From positions 1 through 64,000 of the forward strand of contig JAFRQH010000010.1 in assembly GCA_017428725.1 (NCBI GenBank): a stretch of DNA of 64,000 nt, read 5' to 3'. The notes beneath the pieces were generated by a model. The model was not told the DNA's origin, did not search any database, and saw only the letters and a list, made by a program, of their open reading frames with translations. This DNA is from Bacteroidales bacterium. Lineage in GTDB: Bacteria > Bacteroidota > Bacteroidia > Bacteroidales > UBA932. A program made the position numbers and the translations under genes. This document shows positions 17,771 to 27,370 of the stretch, one piece after another (positions within the stretch are counted from its first letter, which is position 1; each line of letters opens with the position of its first letter).

Positions 17771-17801
17771 TTGCACAGTCAGCGAAAAAGGGAGTACTTT
17801 G
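17771..17801 (+). promoter_or_regulatory. Probable promoter of the acyl-CoA synthetase gene
   Basis: TTG at 17771-17773 and TACTTTG at 17795-17801 (one base shorter than TAnnTTTG), separated by 21 bases and 20 nt before the ATG at 17822. Confidence 0.45.
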
Positions 17802-17821
17802 CCGGCGAAAACGAAAGAGAA

Positions 17822-19483
17822 ATGGAGTTCACATCCGTCAACAAGCTCCTCCAAGAGAGCTTCCGCAAGCATTGGGACCGTCCGGCCCTGTCCAACTACC
17901 AGGGCATCACCCTCAAATACGGCGACGTGGCGCGCCGGGTCGAGAAACTGCACATCGCCTTCGAGCAGTGCGGGCTCCTCAAGGGAGACAAAGTGGCCAT
18001 CTGCTCCCGCAACCAGGCCAACTGGGGCGTGAGTTTCCTGGCTGCGCTGACCTACGGTGCCGTCCCCGTGCCCATCCTCCACGAATTCAAGCCCGGCAAC
18101 ATCCACTATCTGGTCAACCACTGCGAAGCCAAGGTCCTTTTCGTGGACGAGGTGATCTGGGAAGGGCTGCTCGTAGACGAGATGCCCGGACTTCAAGTCG
18201 TCGTACAGATCAATACATTCAAGTTCCTGTATGCCTGTTCGGAAGAGCTCTGGAGAATCCGCGAGCACCTCAACGAGAGTTTCGGACGGAAGTACCCGGA
18301 CCATTTCGGTCCGGAGGACCTGGACTACTACATCGACAGCCCCGACGAACTGGCGGTCATCAATTACACTTCAGGCACTTCCGGCTTCTCCAAGGGGGTG
18401 ATGATCCCCTACCGCGCACTGTGGTCCAACATCGACTTCGCGCACAACTACGCCCTGCCCGAACTCAACTGCGAGAACACCGTGGTCTCGATGCTCCCCT
18501 CCGCCCACATGTACGGGATGATGTTCGAGTTCCTCTTCGAGATGACCATCGGGATGCACGTGCATTTCCTGACCCGCATCCCCAGCCCCAAGATCATCAT
18601 GCAGGCCTTCGCGGACATCAAGCCCGACATCATCATCTCCGTCCCCCTGATCATTGAGAAGATCTATAAAACCAAACTGAAACCTATCCTGGACAAGCAC
18701 CGCGTGCTGTTCGGCCTGCCGATCGTGGACCAGTTCCTGCAGAAGAAGATCTGCAAGGAACTGGTGGCCACGTTCGGCGGCAAATTCATCGAGGTGATCA
18801 TCGGCGGCGCGGCGTTCAACCCCGAAGTGGAGCGTTTCTTCCGCAAGATCGAGTTCCCCTTCACCGTCGGCTACGGGATGACCGAGTGCGCCCCGATCAT
18901 CACCTACGCCCATTTCGACAAGACCAAGCTCTTCTCCTGCGGCCAGGCGGCCCCCCATATGGAGATCCGCATCGACTCCCCCGATCCCGCCCGGATCCCG
19001 GGCGAGGTGCAGGTACGCGGAGCCAATGTCTTCCTGGGTTACTACAAGAACGAGGATGCCACGGCACAGGCCCTGACGGAGGACGGTTGGTTCCGCACCG
19101 GCGACATGGGCGTGCTGGACGAGGAAGGGTTCCTGTTCCTGCGCGGGCGCTCCAAGTGCATGATCCTGGGGCCTTCCGGCCAGAACATCTACCCCGAGGA
19201 GATCGAGGGCGTGCTCAACAACCTCGCCTACGTGGTGGATTCACTGGTCATCGAGGATGAAGGCGGGCTGACAGCCCTCATCTATCCGGACTGGCACAAA
19301 GGCGAGCAGGACGGGATGGACCGCGCGCAGTTGGAGAACCTGCTGACGGCCAGCCTGCCCGTCATCAACAAGGAACTCCCCAACTATGCACGCCTGCGTG
19401 CGCTCGAGTTCCTGCCGGAGGACTTCGAGCGCACGCCCAAGCGCAGCATCAAGCGCTATCTGTATCAGCGCAACAAATCCTAG
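17822..19483 (+). CDS. AMP-dependent acyl-CoA synthetase/ligase (FadD-like)
   Basis: A 553-residue adenylate-forming enzyme. The P-loop YTSGTSGFSKGVM, the A5 motif GYGMTECAP, and the A7/A8 region TGDMGVLDEEGF...RGRSKCMIL are all present. The C-terminal domain should carry the A10 lysine in RTPKRSIKRYL. It activates a carboxylic acid, probably a fatty or aryl acid, to its CoA thioester. The start follows the promoter element and begins a normal family N-terminus. The stop codon TAG shares the palindrome CTAG with the stop of the convergent S46 peptidase. Chain-length preference cannot be assigned. Confidence 0.92.
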   Translation: MEFTSVNKLLQESFRKHWDRPALSNYQGITLKYGDVARRVEKLHIAFEQCGLLKGDKVAICSRNQANWGVSFLAALTYGAVPVPILHEFKPGNIHYLVNHCEAKVLFVDEVIWEGLLVDEMPGLQVVVQINTFKFLYACSEELWRIREHLNESFGRKYPDHFGPEDLDYYIDSPDELAVINYTSGTSGFSKGVMIPYRALWSNIDFAHNYALPELNCENTVVSMLPSAHMYGMMFEFLFEMTIGMHVHFLTRIPSPKIIMQAFADIKPDIIISVPLIIEKIYKTKLKPILDKHRVLFGLPIVDQFLQKKICKELVATFGGKFIEVIIGGAAFNPEVERFFRKIEFPFTVGYGMTECAPIITYAHFDKTKLFSCGQAAPHMEIRIDSPDPARIPGEVQVRGANVFLGYYKNEDATAQALTEDGWFRTGDMGVLDEEGFLFLRGRSKCMILGPSGQNIYPEEIEGVLNNLAYVVDSLVIEDEGGLTALIYPDWHKGEQDGMDRAQLENLLTASLPVINKELPNYARLRALEFLPEDFERTPKRSIKRYLYQRNKS

Positions 19484-21552
19484 TCCGCGAAGGACATCTC
19501 GTCGAAGAGCCAGGTGGCATGGCCGATGTGCTCGACGACGAAGAGCAGGTAGCGGATGTCCAGGGAGATGTTGCGGCAGAAATCGGGATCGAAGGCGAGG
19601 TCGCTCATCGTTCCCTCCCAGACACGGTCGAAGTTGATGCCGACCAGATTGCCGTCGGCGTTGATCACCGGACTGCCGGAGTTGCCGCCGGAGGTGTGGT
19701 TCGTGGCGAGGAAGCAGACCGGCTGGTCGTCGTGGCCGCCCGCGGCATAGATGTCGCGCAGGGCCTGCGGGATGTCATAGTCGAAGATGTTGGGGTCGTC
19801 CTTCTCGATGATGCCCTTAAGGGTCGAGACCGGTGAGTAATACACCGCATCCGAAGGGCTGTAGCCGGCCACTTTGCCGTAAGCCACGCGCAGGGTCAGG
19901 TTGGCGTCGGGATAGAAGGCCTTGTCGGGCTGGAACTCCATCTGCGCCTTCATATAGTCGCGATATGCGAGGTTGATCGCGCGGGTCGTCTCCGTGATGA
20001 CGCCCTGCAGCTCGTCCCGGTACCACTGGTTGAAGGCGCCGTACATCTCGTACGCGGGATCGGCGTCAATCCTGGCCAGGTCGGCCTTGGTGAGTTTCAG
20101 CACCTTGTCCCTGTCGGTGAACAGGGAGCGGGCGAAGAGGTCGTCCCGCCAGGCCGCGATACTGCCGTAGGCGGCGAGTTTGTCCCGGAAGTACGCCGGC
20201 TTGAAGGCCGGGTCCATCTGCTTGTCGAAGGCGTCCATCACCGCCACGAAGATCTCCTCGTCGATGGGCTGGTAGTAGTCCTTGAAGAAGCGTTCCGCCA
20301 CTGCGGCGACAGGCCGGCCGGCGTCCAGGGCCGTACGGACGTTGTTGGCGAACGTGAGCAGCTCGATGGTGCGGACCGTCTCGGTATAATACTCATAGGC
20401 CCGGTAGTACGGGTTCCGCTTCTCGTACAGGGCGGAGATGCGGTCCAGCAGGCCGTCGTAGCGGTTGGTCCTGGACCAGGCACGGAAATAGCGCTCGAAC
20501 TCCTTCTTGGAGGCCACGGTCCCCCGGCGCGCCAGGCCCTTTGCCTCGCCCTGCCACTTCTTCCAGGCGTTGGAGACATTGGCATTCTTGGAGGAATACT
20601 GGATGCGGACGGCCGGGTCCTGCGACATATACTTCTTCTGGATGTCCAGGCGCAGGGTGCGCAGCGCAATCTTCTGCGGGTCGGAGACCTCGCCGACATA
20701 GCGGACCTCGTCGGAGGTCACGTATTCCTTGGTGCTGCCCGGGCAGCCATAGACGAAGGTGAAGTCGCCCTCCTTGACGCCGGCGCGGGAGACGGTGAAG
20801 AAACGCCGCGGTTGAAACGGCACGTTATCCTTCGAATAATCAGCCGGTTCGTTATCCCGACCTGCATAGATACGGAAGATGGAAAAGTCGCCCGTATGGC
20901 GCGGCCACATCCAGTTGTCCGTATCGCCGCCGAACTTGCCGATGGAGGACGGCGGGGCGCCTACCAGGCGGACGTCGCGGTAGACCTTGTAGACGAACAG
21001 GAAGTACTGGTTGGCGTAGTAGAGGGCCTCCACGCTGGCGCGGATCCCCTTGTCGGGGTTGATGATGGTCTTGGTGATCGCCGCGGAATTGGCGCGTACG
21101 ATGGAGTCGCGCTGCGCCTCGCTCATCCCCGGCTCATAGCCCTTCAGGACCTGGGCCGTGACTTCCTCCATCCTCTGGAGGAAACTGACGGTCAGTCCCG
21201 GGTTGGGCAGCTCTTCACTGCGGTCCATCGCCCAGAAGCCGTCTTTGAGATAGTCGTGCTCCACGCTGCTGTGCTGCTGGATCTGGCCGTAGCCGCAATG
21301 GTGGTTGGTGAATAGCAGGCCGTCGCGCGAGACCACCTCGCCCGTGCAGCCGCCGCCGAACAGTACGACGGCGTCCTTGAGCGAAGCCTGGTTGACGCTG
21401 TACACATCCTCGGCCGTGAGCCGGAAACCGTGGGCCTGCATATCTTCGATCCGCTGGGAGATCAGGACCGGCAGCCACATGCCTTCATCCGCCCGCAGTG
21501 TTTGGAAGGCGGAGAGCAGGGCCAAAACGAACAGGAAGGTTCTTTTCTTCAT
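19480..21552 (-). CDS. S46-family dipeptidyl-peptidase, DPP11-like (Asp/Glu-specific)
   Basis: A 690-residue secreted serine peptidase with a Sec signal peptide (about 1-21). The catalytic His is His85 in TNHHC, and the catalytic Ser is Ser625 in GGNSGSPV. Arg643 in NFDRVWEG lies 18 residues after the Ser, the same spacing as Ser655-Arg673 in Porphyromonas DPP11 (family knowledge), where Arg selects acidic P1 residues; DPP7 enzymes have Gly there. It would remove dipeptides from peptide N-termini in the periplasm. The ATG is one base after the stop of the radical SAM gene, so the two are co-transcribed. Confidence 0.94.
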   Translation of the reverse strand: MKKRTFLFVLALLSAFQTLRADEGMWLPVLISQRIEDMQAHGFRLTAEDVYSVNQASLKDAVVLFGGGCTGEVVSRDGLLFTNHHCGYGQIQQHSSVEHDYLKDGFWAMDRSEELPNPGLTVSFLQRMEEVTAQVLKGYEPGMSEAQRDSIVRANSAAITKTIINPDKGIRASVEALYYANQYFLFVYKVYRDVRLVGAPPSSIGKFGGDTDNWMWPRHTGDFSIFRIYAGRDNEPADYSKDNVPFQPRRFFTVSRAGVKEGDFTFVYGCPGSTKEYVTSDEVRYVGEVSDPQKIALRTLRLDIQKKYMSQDPAVRIQYSSKNANVSNAWKKWQGEAKGLARRGTVASKKEFERYFRAWSRTNRYDGLLDRISALYEKRNPYYRAYEYYTETVRTIELLTFANNVRTALDAGRPVAAVAERFFKDYYQPIDEEIFVAVMDAFDKQMDPAFKPAYFRDKLAAYGSIAAWRDDLFARSLFTDRDKVLKLTKADLARIDADPAYEMYGAFNQWYRDELQGVITETTRAINLAYRDYMKAQMEFQPDKAFYPDANLTLRVAYGKVAGYSPSDAVYYSPVSTLKGIIEKDDPNIFDYDIPQALRDIYAAGGHDDQPVCFLATNHTSGGNSGSPVINADGNLVGINFDRVWEGTMSDLAFDPDFCRNISLDIRYLLFVVEHIGHATWLFDEMSFAD

Positions 21553-21553
21553 A

Positions 21554-22630
21554 TCAATGCTTCTTTGTTTGTTTTATCTTGTTGTAGTGGCAGTTGAGCA
21601 CCTCGGCACAGTCGCCGTGCCAGTTGTGCATCCCGCCCCCCAGGCAGTCGCGCCAGACCCGGCAGTCCGCACAGCGGCCCCGCCGGGCCCAGCTGCGGTC
21701 GCGGAAGGGCTGGAAACGCTCCTGCCAGACCTGCCAGAAGTCATCTTCGTAGATGTTGCCCTGGCTGAAGGCGTCACGGTCGATGTTGGGACAGGCGCAG
21801 ATACGCCCGTCGATGAGCACCGAGGCGATGTTGATCCCGGCGTGGCAGAAGTACGGCACGTCCCGGACCTTGTTCTCGTACGGGCCCAGGTAGCCTTCGC
21901 AGCTGTAAGTCACTTTCATAGATCCCCGTTCAGGTCGGGGATGGCGCTTGGCGGCGATGAAATCCATCAGGGAGACGAACTCCGCGTCGCTGAGGTGCAT
22001 CTCGGGGTCGTCTGCGGCACGGCCGATCGGGATGATCGTGAAGATGCGCCACTGACGCACACCGATGCCGGAGAGCAGCGTATACAGCTCCTCCAGTTCG
22101 CCCAAATTGCGTTTGTGGACGCAGGTCACCACGTCGAAGTTGACCCGCGGGTCCGTGGCGGCGACGCTGATGCCCTTCAGGGCGCGTGCGAAACTGCCCG
22201 GCCGGCCGCGCATCCAGTCGTGGGAGGCCTCCAGGCCGTCCAGGCTGATGGTCAGCGCGCCCAAGCCGGCGGCGGCCAGGCGCGCGTGCATCGCGGCGTC
22301 GTAGAACCAGCCGTTGGATACGATCCCCCAGCCCACGCCGCGGCTACGCAGCGCCGCGCCGACCTCCGGGAGGTCGGGGCGCAGCAGCGGCTCGCCGCCG
22401 GTGAGCACGACGGTGAAGGGCTTGGCCCGTTCCGCGACGGGGATGGTGTCGAAAGCCCGCAGGAAGTCCTCCAGGGGCATATCGACGTCCTGGCTGGCCG
22501 CAAAACAATCACTGCCGCAATGGCGGCAGTGAAGGTTGCAGCGGGTGGTGCACTCCCAGAACAGGTAATTCAGTTCGTGCACGGCCGTCTCGTTGGCGCG
22601 GAACGCGCGGTGGAGCAGCCTGCCGATCAT
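21554..22630 (-). CDS. Radical SAM/SPASM enzyme of the rSAM/lipoprotein system
   Basis: A 358-residue radical SAM enzyme. C31-NLH-C35-RH-C38 is the CxxxCxxC cluster motif, with an extra Cys27 before it. TGGEPLLRP is the glycine-rich SAM motif. The C-terminal SPASM-like region has many Cys (CPNID, CADCRVWRDCLGG, and NC near the end) for auxiliary clusters. It overlaps the upstream 70-residue lipoprotein gene by four bases (ATGA). The pairing and the lipoprotein sequence match the Bacteroidota rSAM/lipoprotein system (TIGR04133/TIGR04134 by memory), whose chemistry is undescribed as far as I know. The lipoprotein is the probable substrate. Confidence 0.9.
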   Translation of the reverse strand: MIGRLLHRAFRANETAVHELNYLFWECTTRCNLHCRHCGSDCFAASQDVDMPLEDFLRAFDTIPVAERAKPFTVVLTGGEPLLRPDLPEVGAALRSRGVGWGIVSNGWFYDAAMHARLAAAGLGALTISLDGLEASHDWMRGRPGSFARALKGISVAATDPRVNFDVVTCVHKRNLGELEELYTLLSGIGVRQWRIFTIIPIGRAADDPEMHLSDAEFVSLMDFIAAKRHPRPERGSMKVTYSCEGYLGPYENKVRDVPYFCHAGINIASVLIDGRICACPNIDRDAFSQGNIYEDDFWQVWQERFQPFRDRSWARRGRCADCRVWRDCLGGGMHNWHGDCAEVLNCHYNKIKQTKKH

Positions 22631-22839
22631 TCTGCGTTCTGCCCCGCGGCCTGTTCCTGGATCCCGACAACTTCCCCGTCCTCCGGAGCCGGTGTCTCCT
22701 CCTCCACCAATTCGACAGGCTCTCCCTCGGGATACTCCCCATCGAAACTCGGAGGCGTGCCGTAGCAAGCCTGGAAGACAAAGAGCGCCGTCGTCAGCGA
22801 TGCGCCTTTAAGCGCGCGATGAATCCATTTTCTGACCAT
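22627..22839 (-). CDS. Small lipoprotein, probable substrate of the adjacent radical SAM enzyme
   Basis: A 70-residue lipoprotein: hydrophobic signal (about 10-24) ending FVFQAC with Cys25, then YGTPPSFDG and an acidic, Pro- and Gly-containing tail with no further Cys. The CYGTP segment right after the lipidated Cys is the conserved part of the TIGR04134-type partner of radical SAM enzymes (recognised from memory). It is the first gene of the lipoprotein-rSAM-S46 operon. The mature part (46 residues) is very short, so the modification may fall on Tyr26, Pro or Gly residues next to the anchor; this is inference. Confidence 0.85.
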   Translation of the reverse strand: MVRKWIHRALKGASLTTALFVFQACYGTPPSFDGEYPEGEPVELVEEETPAPEDGEVVGIQEQAAGQNAE

Positions 22840-22855
22840 ATTCGGGATATTTTAT

Positions 22856-22863
22856 GCAAGATA
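22856..22863 (-). promoter_or_regulatory. Possible -7 element of the lipoprotein-rSAM-S46 operon
   Basis: Minus-strand TATCTTGC, 16 nt before the ATG at 22839; it lacks one T of TAnnTTTG. No clear -33 element. Confidence 0.35.
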
Positions 22864-22881
22864 AGGATTTTTTTCGATTTC

Positions 22882-24921
<2,040 letters not shown>

Positions 24922-24969
24922 GGGACTAAAGATAAGTATTTTTCGTCATACTTGACTGCCAGGCACTTA

Positions 24970-25007
24970 CAAAATGACCTTCGGAGTTTTTTCCGAAGGT
25001 CATTTTG
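24970..25007. terminator. Strong hairpin between GH3 and DPP-IV genes
   Basis: Sixteen-base perfect arms (24970-24985, 24992-25007; core AAAATGACCTTCGGA) with a T-rich loop. It follows the GH3 gene stop at 25032 on the minus strand. Its stem is nearly the same as the hairpin at 55561-55603. Confidence 0.8.
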
Positions 25008-25031
25008 CAAAACGCTGAGAATCAGCAGCTG

Positions 25032-27359
25032 CTACAGAAGCTTCTGAATCGGTTCGGCCGTGGCCAGCACATTGTGGGCCGGCCAGGACTTCGCCTCGGC
25101 GAGCGTGAAGGGCACCGTGGCCCGCAGGTCGCGGGAGCTGGCGCCGAAGGCGACGGCGTATTCGCCGGAGGCCGTCTCCCAGGCGGAGGTGGCTTCGTTG
25201 AAGGAAGCCAGGCCGTAGGCGTCCACGTGCAGGGTCAGGGTCTGGCTCTCCCCGGGCTTCAGTTCGCGGGTCTTGGCATAGGCCTTGAGCTCGCGGACCG
25301 GCTTGTCGAGGCCGCTCGCAGGCGCGGACACGTAGAGCTGGACCACTTCCTTGCCGGCCACGGCGCCGGTGTTGGTCACCTCCACGGTGGCGTCGAACCC
25401 GTCACCGGCGGGCTTCACGGCGGCGTTCGCGTAGGCGAAACTCGTGTAGCTGAGGCCGTAGCCGAACGGATAGGACACCGCCAGGCCCTTCTTGTCGAAC
25501 CAGCGGTAGCCCACGTAGATATCCTCGGCATAGACCGTGCGGTCCACGTCCTTCTGGCCGATGTCCTCGCGGCGGTTGACGAAGTACACGCCCGTGTCGG
25601 CATCGATCGGGAAGTTGGCGGACGAACCGGCGTCCATCAGGTTCACGGGGAAGGTCATCGGCAGACGCCCTGAGGGGCTCTGGCGGCCGGTCAGGATGTC
25701 GGTCACCGAGTTACCGCCCTCCTGTCCGGCCTGCCAGGCCAGCAGGACGGCGTCCGGAATGTTCTTCCAGGAAGCGGTCTCGATCACGCCGCCGATGTTC
25801 AGCACCACGACGACCTTCTTGCCCTGACGGTGGAAGGCGGCGGTGACGTCCTGCAGGAGCTTGCGCTCCTTGGGATCCAGCGCGAAGTCGGCGGAGGTGC
25901 GGTCGAAGAACTCGCCCGAGTTGCGGCCGAAGGTGATGATGGCCAGGTCGTTCGCGCGGGCGGAGGCTGCCAGTTCGGAGGCAGGGATCACCAGCTCGGA
26001 CGGGCGCGGAACGGGATAGAAGGCGGCATTCTGGTCCTGGGACATCGAGGCCTGGAAGGCAGCCTGCTCATCGGCGATGTGCTTCAGGTAAGCGTCCTTC
26101 TTGCTCTCGTCGACCGTGAAACCGGCGTTCTTGAGGCCGTCCAGCAGGGACACGGTGTAGGCGCGGTTGACGTTGCCGGAACCCGTGCCACCCGGGATGA
26201 AGTCGTAGGAGGTGCAGCCGAACAGGGCCACCTTTCCGGTCCCCTTGAGGGGCAGCACGCCCTTGTTCTCCAGCAGGACCATGCCCTCGAGCGCGCTCTG
26301 GCGCGTCACGGCGGCGTGGGCCTCCAGGTCAGGCTTGTTGCTGTAAGTGTAGCCCTTGACCTTGGGGCTGCGCGCCACGAGCTCCAGGCAGCGGCGCACG
26401 CACACGTCCAGCTCGGCCTCGCTGAGCGAGCCGTCCTTCAGTGCCGCCATGATCTGCTCGTACTGCCGGTCGGTGCCGGGCTGGAGCATGTCGTTGCCGG
26501 CGGCGATCTGCGCGGCGCCGTCGTCCCCGCCGAACCAGTCAGTCATCACCAGGCCCTCGAAGCCCCACTCGTCACGCAGGACCGTGGTAATCAGGTCGCG
26601 GCTCTGGGAAGTGTAGGTGCCGTTGATCTTGTTGTACGAGGACATCACCGTCCAGGGAGCGGACTCCTTGACCGTGATCTCGAAGCCCTTGAGGTAGATC
26701 TCACGCTGGGCGCGGGGGCTGATCACGGCGTCGTTGCCCGTCCGGTTGGTCTCCTGGTTGTTGTAGGCGAAATGCTTGATGGATGTGCCCACGTCGTTCT
26801 TCTGGACACCGCGCACATAGGCGGCAGCGGTCTTGCCGGCCACAACCGGGTCCTCGGAGTAGTACTCGAAGTTGCGGCCGTTGAGCGGATTGCGGTGGAT
26901 GTTGAGCGCCGGGGCCAGGTAGACGTCCGCGCCGTATTCGTGGACTTCCTCCCCCATCGCCGTGCCCACCTGCTCCACGAGTTCCTGGTTCCAGGTCGAA
27001 GAGAGCAGGGTCCCGATCGGGAAATGGGTGCAGTAGTAAGTGGCGTCATCCCCCTCGCGGGTGGGATCGATACGCAGGCCGGCAGGGCCGTCGGCGAGCA
27101 CGATGGACGGGATGCCGAGGCGCTCGATAGGATAGGTCGTACCGGCGGCGCCGGGCACGATCTTCTTGGTGGCGCCGATGACGGCGTTGTCGCCGGACGC
27201 GCCGGCCATGCCGGTGCCGATCACGAAATGGACCTTCTCCTCCAGGGTCATCGCCTTGAGGACCTTGTCCACGGAAGCCTCCCCCAACTGCGGTTCGCCG
27301 CCCTGGCAGGCGGCGAACAACAGGGTGGAGGCGCAGAGGACACTCATTGCCTTATTCAT
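25032..27359 (-). CDS. GH3 beta-glucosidase-type lipoprotein (copy 1)
   Basis: A 775-residue glycoside hydrolase family 3 enzyme with a lipobox (LLFAAC, Cys18), so probably anchored in a membrane facing the periplasm or surface. The N-terminal TIM barrel contains KHFAYNNQE and the nucleophile Asp274 in VMTDW. The second domain holds GRNSGEFFDR with the likely acid/base Glu, and a C-terminal FnIII-like domain follows. It hydrolyses beta-glucosides or xylosides. It begins 11 nt after the paralogue encoded next, so the two form an operon and probably arose by duplication. Confidence 0.94.
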   Translation of the reverse strand: MNKAMSVLCASTLLFAACQGGEPQLGEASVDKVLKAMTLEEKVHFVIGTGMAGASGDNAVIGATKKIVPGAAGTTYPIERLGIPSIVLADGPAGLRIDPTREGDDATYYCTHFPIGTLLSSTWNQELVEQVGTAMGEEVHEYGADVYLAPALNIHRNPLNGRNFEYYSEDPVVAGKTAAAYVRGVQKNDVGTSIKHFAYNNQETNRTGNDAVISPRAQREIYLKGFEITVKESAPWTVMSSYNKINGTYTSQSRDLITTVLRDEWGFEGLVMTDWFGGDDGAAQIAAGNDMLQPGTDRQYEQIMAALKDGSLSEAELDVCVRRCLELVARSPKVKGYTYSNKPDLEAHAAVTRQSALEGMVLLENKGVLPLKGTGKVALFGCTSYDFIPGGTGSGNVNRAYTVSLLDGLKNAGFTVDESKKDAYLKHIADEQAAFQASMSQDQNAAFYPVPRPSELVIPASELAASARANDLAIITFGRNSGEFFDRTSADFALDPKERKLLQDVTAAFHRQGKKVVVVLNIGGVIETASWKNIPDAVLLAWQAGQEGGNSVTDILTGRQSPSGRLPMTFPVNLMDAGSSANFPIDADTGVYFVNRREDIGQKDVDRTVYAEDIYVGYRWFDKKGLAVSYPFGYGLSYTSFAYANAAVKPAGDGFDATVEVTNTGAVAGKEVVQLYVSAPASGLDKPVRELKAYAKTRELKPGESQTLTLHVDAYGLASFNEATSAWETASGEYAVAFGASSRDLRATVPFTLAEAKSWPAHNVLATAEPIQKLL

Positions 27360-27370
27360 AGTACACGACC

